Assembly (NCBI RefSeq): GCF_025403375.1
Contig: NZ_JAMPTM010000014.1
Span: 1-51,146, forward strand
Reading direction: 5' to 3'
Length of the DNA stretch: 51,146 nucleotides
Origin: Frankia gtarii
GTDB lineage: Bacteria; Actinomycetota; Actinomycetes; Frankiales; Frankiaceae
Below the pieces are notes generated by a model. That model was given only the letters and a program-made list of their open reading frames with translations. It ran no database searches and was not told the DNA's origin. The translations under genes and the position numbers were made by a program. Within the stretch, counting starts at the first letter, position 1. Each line of letters starts with the position of its first letter. This document shows, in pieces, positions 24,841 through 33,089 of the stretch.

Positions 24841-26016
24841 TCAAGAGCCAGCCACCGCCGCACGCTCGCGCTTCCACTGCTCCGCCGCCTGGGCCCGGGC
24901 GGCGGTGGTGGCGGCCCGGTTGTCGTCGCTCTGGGCCAGGACATGCTCGTACGAGGCCAGGACCGGGGCGAGGGTTCCGTCGAAGCGCGGCATGACCTCC
25001 TCGGCGAACAGCTCGTAGCTGCGCAGGGTGTCCGCCCAGTTCGCGAAGTCGATGCCCTGGAACAGGTAGGTTCCGAAGCCGCCGGACCGGTCGAGCAGCC
25101 GCTGGATCTGCGCCGCCGCCATGTCCGGGGTGCCGATCGAGGCCCGCCCGCTGCCGTTGAGGGTCTCGACAAGCTCCGCGGTCGTGTCCGGCACCGGTAT
25201 CGCCGACGGGCTGATGTGGGAGAGGTACTCGTACTGCCAGCGCAGTCCGTGGCCGCACTGCTCGATCGCCGCCGCGGAGGTCTCGGCCACGTGCATCGGG
25301 CCCATCAGCCGCCAGTTCGCCCGGTCGATGGTGTGGCCGGTGCGCTCGGCCTCCTCGGTCATGATGTCCCAGTGCACCGGCAGCTGGTCGTTGCCGGTCG
25401 GGTCGGTGGCGGCCAGGGAGAGCAGGCCCAGCCCGTGCCGGCCGGCGAGCTTCGGGCCGGACGGCGACACCGTCCCGACGACGGAGATGTCGACGCTTCC
25501 GTGATACGGCCGCAGCTGCAGCACGGCGTCGCGCAGGGTCACCCAGTCGGCCTTGTGGCTCACGGTCTCGCCGGCGATCAGCCGCAGGATGATGTCAAGC
25601 GACTCCTCCATCCGCGGCCGCAGCTCGGTGGCGTCAAGCCCGAACATGGCGGCGTCGGTGGGCAGCTGGCCCGGCCCCGCGCCGAACATCACCCGGCCCC
25701 GGGTCATGTGGGTAAGCTGCACGATCCGGTCCGCCACCTGGAACGGGTGGTGGTAGGGCAGGGAGATCACCCCGGTGCCGAGCCTGATCCGTCGGGTGCG
25801 CTCGGCGGCGGCGGCGATCATCAGCTCCGGCGAGGCGACGACCTCGGCGCCGCCGGAGTGATGCTCGCCGAACCAGATCTCGTCGAAGCCGAGGTGGTCG
25901 AGATGAACCGCCAGCTCGATCGCCCGGCGGATCGCGAGGGTGGGGTTGAGGCCGACGACGTTCTGCGGCGGGATGAACACGCCGAACTTCAACGGGCGTT
26001 CCGGAGTGACTGCCAT
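24841..26016 (-). CDS. LLM-class flavin-dependent monooxygenase, limonene-1,2-monooxygenase-like
   Basis: 391 residues with a luciferase-like TIM barrel. Motifs FGVFIPPQ, DEIWFGEHHSGGAEVVASPE, RIRLGTGVISLPYHHPF and RGRVMFGAGPG fit the subgroup annotated as limonene 1,2-monooxygenase (LimB of R. erythropolis) and related two-component oxygenases. Expected chemistry is epoxidation or Baeyer-Villiger oxidation using reduced flavin supplied by a separate reductase. ATG 26016 with GGGGAA ahead is preferred. Third gene of the thiolase, enoyl-CoA hydratase, LLM operon under palindrome 5. Substrate inferred only. Confidence 0.85.
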   Translation of the reverse strand: MAVTPERPLKFGVFIPPQNVVGLNPTLAIRRAIELAVHLDHLGFDEIWFGEHHSGGAEVVASPELMIAAAAERTRRIRLGTGVISLPYHHPFQVADRIVQLTHMTRGRVMFGAGPGQLPTDAAMFGLDATELRPRMEESLDIILRLIAGETVSHKADWVTLRDAVLQLRPYHGSVDISVVGTVSPSGPKLAGRHGLGLLSLAATDPTGNDQLPVHWDIMTEEAERTGHTIDRANWRLMGPMHVAETSAAAIEQCGHGLRWQYEYLSHISPSAIPVPDTTAELVETLNGSGRASIGTPDMAAAQIQRLLDRSGGFGTYLFQGIDFANWADTLRSYELFAEEVMPRFDGTLAPVLASYEHVLAQSDDNRAATTAARAQAAEQWKRERAAVAGS

Positions 26017-26072
26017 GGCATTCCCCAAAGGTCTGGACGGTACGGACGGGATCTGTGCTGGCGGGCGGCCCG

Positions 26073-26900
26073 TCAGCTGCCGGCGACCGGCCGGTCGTAG
26101 CGGGGCGGGCGCTTGTCCAGTGCGGCCGCCACGCCCTCGCGCAGCTCCTCGCTGTGCTGCAGCGCCGCAACCGCCCAGAAGCCAGAGGTGATCGCGGTCT
26201 GCAGGTCCTGCCCCCAGCTCGCCCGCAGCGCCTGCTTGGTCGCCTCGACCGCCCGCCGCGGGTGCCGGGCGATCCGGGCCGCCAGAGTCACCGCCTCATC
26301 GATCAGCCCATCCGGTTCGACAACCCGGTTGACCAGCCCGATCTGCAGCGCTCGGTTCGCGTCGACGAGGTCGCCGGTGAGGAACAGCTCCGCCGCTGTC
26401 CCGGACCCGACCAGCCGGGGTAGGAAGTAGGCACCGCCGTTGCCGGGCGGAAGCCCCAGCCGGACGTAGGTCTCGCCGAGCTTGGCGCGGGTCGAGGCGA
26501 TCCGGATGTCGCAGGCCATCGCAAGATCCAGCCCGCCCGCCGTGGCCCCACCGTTGATCGCGGCAATGATCGGCAGCCGACTCGTCACGAGCCGCTGCGT
26601 GACCGGATAGAGCACTCGGGCGTTGAACGGTTCGTGCGTGACCGGCTGGACGTCGCGCAGATATGCCTGCATCGCCGTCAGATCGGCACCGGCGCAGAAC
26701 TGACGGCCGGCGCCGGTGAACACCAGCGCCCGGATGTCGGAATCGCCCTCCAGGTCGTCGAGCGCGGCCTGCAGGTCGCCGGCGAGTTCGGGCACCACAC
26801 CATTGGCGAACTCAGGACGGTTCAGCGTCAGCAGCGCGACGCCCGCTGCCGGAAACTGATAGAAGACCGTGTCGAGATCGACCTGTTTGCGATCGGTCAT
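26073..26900 (-). CDS. Enoyl-CoA hydratase/isomerase family protein
   Basis: 275 residues of the crotonase fold: oxyanion motifs GRQFCAGADLTAM and INGGATAGGLDLAMACD, then GLPPGNGGAYFLPRLVG. The first catalytic Glu of classical hydratase (GCELA) is Asp here (GLDLA), so isomerase or another crotonase activity is possible. The ATG overlaps the thiolase stop (ATGA), so they are coupled. Belongs to the minus-strand operon 24841-28072. Confidence 0.9.
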   Translation of the reverse strand: MTDRKQVDLDTVFYQFPAAGVALLTLNRPEFANGVVPELAGDLQAALDDLEGDSDIRALVFTGAGRQFCAGADLTAMQAYLRDVQPVTHEPFNARVLYPVTQRLVTSRLPIIAAINGGATAGGLDLAMACDIRIASTRAKLGETYVRLGLPPGNGGAYFLPRLVGSGTAAELFLTGDLVDANRALQIGLVNRVVEPDGLIDEAVTLAARIARHPRRAVEATKQALRASWGQDLQTAITSGFWAVAALQHSEELREGVAAALDKRPPRYDRPVAGS

Positions 26901-28072
26901 CGCACGTGCTCCAGGACCGTCGCGAGGGTCACGGCGTACCCGCCGCCCAGCCAGCCGCCGCAGTTCACCGCGAGCGCTCGCCGGGCACCGTCGACCTGTC
27001 GTCGCCCCGCCCGGCCGCGTAGCTGGGTGGCCAGCTCCGCGATCTGCGCCAGTCCCGTCGCGCCCAGCGCGTGCCCACGGCTGGTCAGCCCGCCGCTGGT
27101 GTTGACCGGTATCCGCCCGCCCAGATCGGTCTCCCCCCGCCGCACCAGCAGGTGTTCCTCGCCGCGCTCGCACAGCCCGATCTCGCCGTACTGCAGCAGC
27201 TCGGCCGGGGCGGCGGCGTCGTGCAGTTCGATCAGGTCGACGTCGGCGACCGACAGTCCGGACACCTCGGCGACCGCGGCGCTCGCCTCGACCACCGGAG
27301 GGGCCGTCCGACCGCCGCGCATGACGCATCCGCGCACGGCGAGGGGATCGGCATCGGGCAGGTGGGTCCGGGCGTAGCCGGCCGAGCAGACGACCGCCGC
27401 GGCCGCGCCGTCGGTGAGCGGCGAACACATCGCCAGTGTCAGCGGTGGGACGATCATCCGGCTGGCCAGCACCTGCTCGACGGTCTGCGGTTCGCGGAAC
27501 TGAGCCAGCGGGTTGAGCGAGGCGTTGCGCCGGTTCTTCACCGCGACCAGGGCGAAGTCCTCCGCGGTGGCCCCGTTGCGGTCCAGGAACTCACGCGCCT
27601 CGGCGGAATAGAAGTCCATCAGGATCGACCTCGTCCAGTCCTGGTCCGGGCCGGCCTCGCCGATCTCGGTGATGTCCGTGGAGCCGCGCAGTGCCTGGAA
27701 CGAACGAACCCTGTCCTCGCTGGTCAACTGCTCGGCCCCGACCGCGAGCGCCACCTCGGCGAACCCGGCGGACACCGCCTCGACCGCCATGAGCAGTGCC
27801 GAGGTGCCCGACGCGCAGGCGTTCTCCACGTTGACGACCGGCAGACCGGCCAGGTCGCTGCACCGGAACGCGACCTGCCCCTTGATCATGTCCTGTTGGG
27901 TCACCGTGGGCGCCACCGCGTTGCCGAAGTAGACCCGGTCAACGGCACTCGCGGCCAGTCCGGCGTCCTTGAGCGCCTCGTCCGCGGCGTCGGTCGCCAT
28001 GGCCCGCAGACCCCAGCCCGGTGCCCGGCGAAACGGGGTCATGCCCGTCCCCGCGATCACGACGTCACGCAT
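26897..28072 (-). CDS. Thiolase (SCP-x-like acetyl-CoA acyltransferase)
   Basis: About 391 residues with all catalytic residues: Cys86 in NVENACASG, His in SRGHALGATG and Cys in AVNCGGWLGGG. It therefore differs from the Cys-less relative at 22213-23400 and should cleave a 3-ketoacyl-CoA. ATG 28072 has GAGG six bases ahead; the upstream start at 28099 lies inside palindrome 5 and is rejected. First gene of the operon with enoyl-CoA hydratase and LLM monooxygenase. Confidence 0.92.
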   Translation of the reverse strand: MRDVVIAGTGMTPFRRAPGWGLRAMATDAADEALKDAGLAASAVDRVYFGNAVAPTVTQQDMIKGQVAFRCSDLAGLPVVNVENACASGTSALLMAVEAVSAGFAEVALAVGAEQLTSEDRVRSFQALRGSTDITEIGEAGPDQDWTRSILMDFYSAEAREFLDRNGATAEDFALVAVKNRRNASLNPLAQFREPQTVEQVLASRMIVPPLTLAMCSPLTDGAAAAVVCSAGYARTHLPDADPLAVRGCVMRGGRTAPPVVEASAAVAEVSGLSVADVDLIELHDAAAPAELLQYGEIGLCERGEEHLLVRRGETDLGGRIPVNTSGGLTSRGHALGATGLAQIAELATQLRGRAGRRQVDGARRALAVNCGGWLGGGYAVTLATVLEHVR

Positions 28073-28093
28073 GCGCACCTCGGCGCGACTCGG

Positions 28094-28109
28094 AAACAAT
28101 CAATTGTTT
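28094..28109. promoter_or_regulatory. Regulon palindrome 5: AAACAATCAATTGTTT
   Basis: Perfect arms, extended by one more pair (G...C) on each side. It lies 21 bp before the thiolase ATG. One of the best copies in the window. Confidence 0.8.
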
Positions 28110-28179
28110 CATGCTTCGTCCTCCGCAGCAGATCATCGTGGTCCGTCCGGCCATCGGATGATGCCCGGGCGGAACACGA

Positions 28180-29394
28180 TCAGCCGATCAGACCCAGCTC
28201 GTACCGGCCGACATAGTCGTACAGCTGGTTGGTGGTAAAGGAGTGCAGGTAACCCGCGCGGGCATCGCGATACAGCCGTTCGAGGACGTGCCCGCGCCGG
28301 TATGACGAGCCGCCGACCAGCCGGAACGCCTCGTCCGTCACGCTCATCGCCGTCTCGGTGGTGACCACCTTGACCGTGTCCCACCTCGGCTTGCGCTCGG
28401 CCACGGGCCACTGCTCGTACCTGCCCTCGACGGCGATCTGCCCGGTCGCGTCCAGCACCCGCTCGGCGATCTCGATCTGGGTACGCATCCGCCCCAGCGC
28501 GTACTGCACGTACCCGACCTGCTTGATGTCGGTGTCCTGGGCGCCCAGGGTGGCGCCGAGGTGCTTGGCCCGGAGGATCTCCCGCGCCTGCTCGTACGCC
28601 TTGTCGGCCAGGCCCAGGTAGACCCCGCTGAAGCCCATCGCGGCCCACTCGGCCTCACCGACCAGGCCCTGTCGGAAGTTGCCGCCGTACATCTGCCTGG
28701 TCGCCGGCGTCCCGTCGAGCACCAGGGTGTGGCTGCCGGTGGCCCGCATACCCATCGTGTCCCAGGTGTGCTCCACCGTGAGGTTCGACGAGTCGGTGGG
28801 GATGATGAACACGGCTTCCCGCCTGGCGCGCTCACGGAAGTCGTCGGGCACCGAGCCGTCCGGGTCGGTGATCGTGGCGTTGAGCGCGATCAGGTCCGAG
28901 CCCAGGACCAGCGTCGACCAGTTCTTCTTGCCGGTGATCCGCCAGCCGTCGCCGTCCGGCACGGCCACGGTGTCCGCGAGGCCGGAAAGACCGGCTCGGG
29001 CCTCACTGAACGGGCCACAGAGGATCTTCCGGTCACGCCCGACGGCCGTCATGATCGACGCCCGGACGTCGTCGTCGATCCCCGCGGTGTTCCGGAAGAT
29101 GCCGACCATGGCCTGGTGCATGTTGTAGGCAAGGGCGATCGGCGGATCGCCCCTGGCTAACTCCCGCGCCACCAGAGCCGCCGTATGGATGTCCGCGCCG
29201 AGGCCGCCGTACTTCTTCGGCACGGCCATCACGGCGATCGCGCTCTGTTTGTACGGCTCGACGGTCTCGGTGGGAAAACGGTTCTCGGTGTCACACTCCC
29301 GACCGATCGCCGCCCAGGCCTTGGCCATCTGCTTCGCCTGGTCCAGCAGGTCCGCCCGCTCGTCTGCGGTGATCTCGGGCGTGTGTTTGTTCAT
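28180..29394 (-). CDS. Acyl-CoA dehydrogenase-fold flavoprotein, unusual active site
   Basis: 404 residues with an acyl-CoA dehydrogenase fold: LCGPFSEARAGLSGLADT, GWRITGKKNWSTL and GMRATGSHTLVLDG. Neither usual catalytic Glu position is filled: the C-terminal EGT motif is absent (HSFTTNQLYDYVGRY) and the alternative helix position reads AEWAAMGF. It could be an ACAD-fold monooxygenase or desaturase rather than a classical dehydrogenase. ATG 29394 is six bases after AAGGA. It lies 61 bp downstream of the epoxide hydrolase gene in the same direction, likely co-transcribed from palindrome 6. Confidence 0.8.
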   Translation of the reverse strand: MNKHTPEITADERADLLDQAKQMAKAWAAIGRECDTENRFPTETVEPYKQSAIAVMAVPKKYGGLGADIHTAALVARELARGDPPIALAYNMHQAMVGIFRNTAGIDDDVRASIMTAVGRDRKILCGPFSEARAGLSGLADTVAVPDGDGWRITGKKNWSTLVLGSDLIALNATITDPDGSVPDDFRERARREAVFIIPTDSSNLTVEHTWDTMGMRATGSHTLVLDGTPATRQMYGGNFRQGLVGEAEWAAMGFSGVYLGLADKAYEQAREILRAKHLGATLGAQDTDIKQVGYVQYALGRMRTQIEIAERVLDATGQIAVEGRYEQWPVAERKPRWDTVKVVTTETAMSVTDEAFRLVGGSSYRRGHVLERLYRDARAGYLHSFTTNQLYDYVGRYELGLIG

Positions 29395-29455
29395 CGGCAT
29401 TCCTTGTCCTGGGGGCAGGGTTTCGGGGGCGGTCCTGGGGGTCCGGAGAAGACGG

Positions 29456-30652
29456 TCAACGAAGGTCACGGAAGAACTCGCGGAGTTCGGTGACGACCAG
29501 CTCGGGCTGTTCGGCGGGCGGGTAGTGGCCGCCCTTCGGCATGACGGTCCAGCGCTGCAGATTCACCGCCTCGGCGGCGACCCGGCGCGGCAGGAGCAGC
29601 AACTCCCTGGGGAACACCGCGAACGCGGTGGGCACCTCGATCGCGGGCCGGCGGTCGTGTCGGGGTGGCGGGGGCACCCCGCCGTCGTAGTGCTCGTGGT
29701 AGATCCGCATGGACGACGCGATCGACCCGGTCAGCCAGTAGATCGACGCCGTGGTGCACAGGAAGTCCCGGTCGAACAGGTCGAAGAACTCCCCGCCGCC
29801 GTCCCGCCAGTCGCCCCAGTCCCGGCGCCGGCCCCAGATCCACGCCGCGGTGCCCAGCGGGGAGTCCGCCAGCGCGTAGGCGAGGGTCTGGGGCTCGTTG
29901 CGGTGCACGGTGGAGTGACTCATGATCGTCGAACGGGCCCGCGCGGCCTGCTCGACCATCCACCGCTCGTCCGGGGCGAAGTCCTTCTCAGTGATCTCCC
30001 AGAGCCGCACGCCCGGGACGTTGGGCAGCGTCAGCCAGGCTCCGATCACCTGTTCCGGGAACCCGTGCGCGATCTCGCCGCTGGTCGTCGAGCCCCAGTC
30101 CCCGCCGCCGACGGCGTACCGCCGATAGCCGAGAACGTCGTGCATCAGCGTGTGCCAGTACTCGGCGATCTTGCGGGCGCCGAAGCCGGTGTCGGTCAGC
30201 GGGGTGGAGAAGCCGAACCCCGGCATCGACGGGACGACGACGTCGAAGGAGTCCGCCGGGTCGCCGCCGTGCGCCGCTGGATCGGTGAGCGGCCCGATCA
30301 CCTTGCGCCAGTCCCAGAAGGTCCACGGCCAGCCATGCGACAGGATGATCGGCATGGGATCCGGCCCCTTCCCCTTCGCGTGCACGAAGTGGATCGGGGT
30401 GCCGTCGATCCGGACCCGGTAGTTCGGCAGATCATTGATCAGCTTCTCCTGGGCCCGCCAGTCGTAGTCCTCGGCCCAGTAGCGCACCAGGTCCTGGAGC
30501 CAGGACTTCTCGACGCCGTAGTCCCAGTCACCGTTGCCCGCGTCACCGGGCCAACGCGCACCCCGCAGGCGGGAACGCAGGTCGTCCAGATCCGCGTCCG
30601 GAATCGAGACGGTGAACGGCTCGGGATCCGTGAACGACCTTCCGTCGGCCAT
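29456..30652 (-). CDS. Epoxide hydrolase (EHN plus alpha/beta hydrolase)
   Basis: 398 residues. The N-terminal EHN region (PFTVSIPDADLDDLRSRLRG, RARWPGDA-like) and alpha/beta fold match the juvenile-hormone/microsomal-type bacterial epoxide hydrolases. Oxyanion motif HGWPWTFWDW, nucleophile Asp185 in GGGDWGS, and His376 in GGHYPPAEQPE. It opens an epoxide to a diol via an alkyl-enzyme ester. It would suit the product of an epoxidising LLM monooxygenase such as the gene at 24841-26016. AAGGAG precedes the ATG, and palindrome 6 is 45 bp upstream. Confidence 0.92.
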   Translation of the reverse strand: MADGRSFTDPEPFTVSIPDADLDDLRSRLRGARWPGDAGNGDWDYGVEKSWLQDLVRYWAEDYDWRAQEKLINDLPNYRVRIDGTPIHFVHAKGKGPDPMPIILSHGWPWTFWDWRKVIGPLTDPAAHGGDPADSFDVVVPSMPGFGFSTPLTDTGFGARKIAEYWHTLMHDVLGYRRYAVGGGDWGSTTSGEIAHGFPEQVIGAWLTLPNVPGVRLWEITEKDFAPDERWMVEQAARARSTIMSHSTVHRNEPQTLAYALADSPLGTAAWIWGRRRDWGDWRDGGGEFFDLFDRDFLCTTASIYWLTGSIASSMRIYHEHYDGGVPPPPRHDRRPAIEVPTAFAVFPRELLLLPRRVAAEAVNLQRWTVMPKGGHYPPAEQPELVVTELREFFRDLR

Positions 30653-30697
30653 CGTGCATCTCCTTCACTGAATGACGGCGTGCGGCGATCCCACAAC

Positions 30698-30713
30698 AAA
30701 CAACAGGCTGTTC
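30698..30713. promoter_or_regulatory. Regulon palindrome 6: AAACAACAGGCTGTTC
   Basis: Left half perfect, right half CTGTTC. The inner AACAG-G-CTGTT is symmetric. Located between the epoxide hydrolase start and the end of the second LLM gene. Confidence 0.6.
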
Positions 30714-30722
30714 TTCTCCCCG

Positions 30723-32057
30723 CTACTTCGCGTACTGGTTCCTCGGGAAGGCGAGCCCGAGGTTCTCCCGCATCGTCCTCCCGGCGTACTCCTCGCGAAT
30801 CAGCCCGCGCCTGCGCAGGATCGGCACCACCAGCTCGCAGAAGTCCGTGACGCCTTCGGGGACGTGGGAGATCTGCAGGATGAAGCCGTCACACGCGCCG
30901 GTCTCGTACCACTCCTGAAACTCGTCGGCCGCCTCCTCGGCGGACTTCGGGTAGATGTTGGTGCCGTTGAAGCCGTAGACGAGCTGGCGCATGGTCAGCT
31001 TCTGGTCCCGGGCCCGGGTGAGCATGTACTCCTGGTGCGCCCGCGGCATGCCGCGGCCGACCTCGGGCAACTCGATCTCGGGGACCAGCTCGTCCAGGTC
31101 GTACTTGGCGAGGTCGATGCCGAAGTACATCTCGGCGAAATGCCGCGAGACGTCGTCGTCGAGCAGCGACTGCATCTGGTCGTACTTGCGCTGGGCGTCC
31201 TCCGCCGTCTTTCCGAGCACCGGGTTGATCGAGGCGAGGACCTTGACCTCGTCGGGGCTGCGGCCCGCGGCGATCGCCCCCTCCTTGATCTGGTTGTAGT
31301 ACTCCCGGGAGCGTTCGATGCTGGAGTTCACCGAGAACAGCACCTCGCCGTTGCGGGCGGCGAAGGCAATTCCGTCCTTGGAGGCCCCGGCCTGGCAGAT
31401 CACCGGATAGCCCTGCGGCGGGCGCTCCATGTTCATCGGACCGGCGACCTGGAAGTGACTGCCCTTGTGGTTGAGTTTGTGGAGCTTCGCCGGATCGAAG
31501 AACTGCCCGGTCTCCTTGTCCCGGAACACCGCGTCGTCCTCATAGGTGTCCCACAGCCCCTTGGCAACGTCGAGGAACTCCTGAGCGCGGCTGTAGCGCT
31601 CCGGGCGCGCAGGGATGTGGTCGAGGCCGAAGTTCTGGGCCTGGTCGTCGGTGTAACTCGTGACGACGTTCCACCCGACCCGGCCGCCCGAGATGTGGTC
31701 GAGCGAGCCGATCATGCGTGCCAGGTTGAACGGCTCGCTGAACGTCGTCGACGCGGTCGCCACCAGCCCGATGCGTTCCGTCGCGGCGGCCAGGGCACCC
31801 GTGAGCGTCAGGGTCTCCAGACGGGCACCGCGCGCCGTCCGCGCCAGGTACTCGTCGGGTAGCGGCCACGCATCGAGACGATCACCCAGGAAGACCATGT
31901 CGATCTTCGCCTTCTCGGCCTCGACCGCCATCCGCCGGTAGTTCTCGAAGCTCAGCAGATCCGCGCCGGGACTGCCGGGGAGCCGCCACGCACCGTGGTG
32001 GTGGCCACCGGGCCACAGAAACACCGCCCAGAGGGCGGGGCCTTCTCGTCGTGCCAT
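30723..32057 (-). CDS. LLM-class FMNH2-dependent monooxygenase (NtaA/SnaA/DszA type)
   Basis: 444 residues, typical of the NtaA/SnaA/DszA family: LWAVFLWPGGHHHGAWR, LSFENYRRMAVEAEKAKIDM, SGGRVGWNVVTSYTDDQAQN, then FGLDHIPARPERYSRAQEF. These enzymes are the oxygenase half of two-component systems and need FMNH2 from a flavin reductase; a fitting reductase is at 34373-34873 in the same regulon. Likely reactions are oxidation of a ring, including Baeyer-Villiger type; the substrate is unknown. GGAGGAGCAAGG precedes the ATG at 32057. Palindrome 7 lies 134 bp upstream. Confidence 0.9.
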   Translation of the reverse strand: MARREGPALWAVFLWPGGHHHGAWRLPGSPGADLLSFENYRRMAVEAEKAKIDMVFLGDRLDAWPLPDEYLARTARGARLETLTLTGALAAATERIGLVATASTTFSEPFNLARMIGSLDHISGGRVGWNVVTSYTDDQAQNFGLDHIPARPERYSRAQEFLDVAKGLWDTYEDDAVFRDKETGQFFDPAKLHKLNHKGSHFQVAGPMNMERPPQGYPVICQAGASKDGIAFAARNGEVLFSVNSSIERSREYYNQIKEGAIAAGRSPDEVKVLASINPVLGKTAEDAQRKYDQMQSLLDDDVSRHFAEMYFGIDLAKYDLDELVPEIELPEVGRGMPRAHQEYMLTRARDQKLTMRQLVYGFNGTNIYPKSAEEAADEFQEWYETGACDGFILQISHVPEGVTDFCELVVPILRRRGLIREEYAGRTMRENLGLAFPRNQYAK

Positions 32058-32191
32058 GTCCTTGCTCCTCCATTCACAAACGGACGGCAGACAGCAGCCG
32101 GCCGACCCCGCGCCTGGGACGGAAAGCACCTCTTTCCATCACAGGCGCCCGCCCGGTCATCTCCCCTTCCCGAGTCCCGCAGAGAGTCTCC

Positions 32192-32207
32192 GAACAATCA
32201 TTCGTTT
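32192..32207. promoter_or_regulatory. Regulon palindrome 7: GAACAATCATTCGTTT
   Basis: Left half matches the consensus, right half TCGTTT has one change. Located in the 189-bp gap between the LLM monooxygenase and the SnoaL-like gene. Confidence 0.65.
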
Positions 32208-32246
32208 TCCATCCGGTACACCCGGCCACATCCAGGAAGCCGAGAA

Positions 32247-32837
32247 CTACCTGCGCGGGACGCGGGCCGGGTCGATCCGAAGCGGTCGCAGGTACGACGC
32301 GTCCGCACGGTCGCGACGACACTGCGCCCCGGAACGCATCAGGGCAATCACACCCTCGTCGAGCCCCTTCACCGCCGCCAAGGCCGAGGCGTCCAGATCC
32401 TGCGGAACAACGTCGAGCGGCGCCCAGTCCCGCACGCACACCCGCGCGGCAATCGCCCACCGCCCATTCCGCTGCTCGAACCGGTCGATATATCGGCCAC
32501 CGCTCATCGCCAGCGGAGCCCCCGCACGGTTCATTCCGACGAACATGTAGTACGTCTCGGTATGCGCGACGTCACCGTCCAGATCGACTGTGTAGTTGAG
32601 CACGCAGTGCTGGTGCGACAGGTGCGTTGCGGAGTGCATCGCGATGGCCCAGTCGGCGAATTCCTCCGGACTCCCCACGAAGACGCCGTGATCGTCGATC
32701 GCATCCGGATGGTAGACCGACAGCAGCAGCTCGCGATCCAGTCGGTCAATCCCGCGCGAGTATGTCATCAGGCAGTCGTGGATGGCCTGGCGATCGCGGA
32801 GCTCGCGCACCGCACGCTCCAGTTCCTGCGGAGTCAT
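32247..32837 (-). CDS. SnoaL-like (NTF2-fold) protein
   Basis: 196 residues. The N-terminal part AIHDCLMTYSRGIDRLDREL, then LLSVYHPDAIDDHG, is the signature of SnoaL_4/NTF2-fold proteins with an Asp-His pair at the mouth of the cavity; relatives include hydroxysteroid isomerase-like and dehydratase-like enzymes and dioxygenase beta subunits. The exact reaction cannot be read. GAGGTGGTGAGG precedes the ATG. It is divergent from ribBA with two palindromes (8 and 9) in the shared promoter region. Confidence 0.85.
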   Translation of the reverse strand: MTPQELERAVRELRDRQAIHDCLMTYSRGIDRLDRELLLSVYHPDAIDDHGVFVGSPEEFADWAIAMHSATHLSHQHCVLNYTVDLDGDVAHTETYYMFVGMNRAGAPLAMSGGRYIDRFEQRNGRWAIAARVCVRDWAPLDVVPQDLDASALAAVKGLDEGVIALMRSGAQCRRDRADASYLRPLRIDPARVPRR

Positions 32838-32915
32838 GCCTCACCACCTCGTGGGATTCCGAGCCGTCGCCGCATCGCCCGCCCCGCAAGATCCTGGTCC
32901 AGCCCGGAAAGATCA

Positions 32916-32931
32916 AAACAACGATTTGTTA
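32916..32931. promoter_or_regulatory. Regulon palindrome 8: AAACAACGATTTGTTA
   Basis: Left half perfect, right half TTGTTA. It lies 78 bp upstream of the SnoaL-like gene start and 129 bp from palindrome 9. Confidence 0.7.
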
Positions 32932-33060
32932 ATCGTCGTGCGACCACCGACCGCTGTCAAGCCTCACCCGCACCTCGCGGACTCGCCATCGCCCGCGGGC
33001 CCCCGATTCGCACCCGCCCGTGACCGGTTGCCGCGCCGCGATACCACTGCTACCGTACAC

Positions 33061-33076
33061 GAACAAACAGTTGTTA
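33061..33076. promoter_or_regulatory. Regulon palindrome 9: GAACAAACAGTTGTTA, touching the ribBA ribosome site
   Basis: The last A of the palindrome is the first base of AGGAGG (33076-33081), eight bases before the GTG of ribBA. Bound repressor would block transcription start or elongation directly. No FMN riboswitch-like leader fits in this short gap. Confidence 0.75.
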
Positions 33077-33089
33077 GGAGGCGTGCGAC

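Noticed and set aside
33010-33089. FMN riboswitch ahead of ribBA
   Set aside because: The leader is too short and lacks the conserved RFN elements; the palindrome abuts the ribosome site instead.
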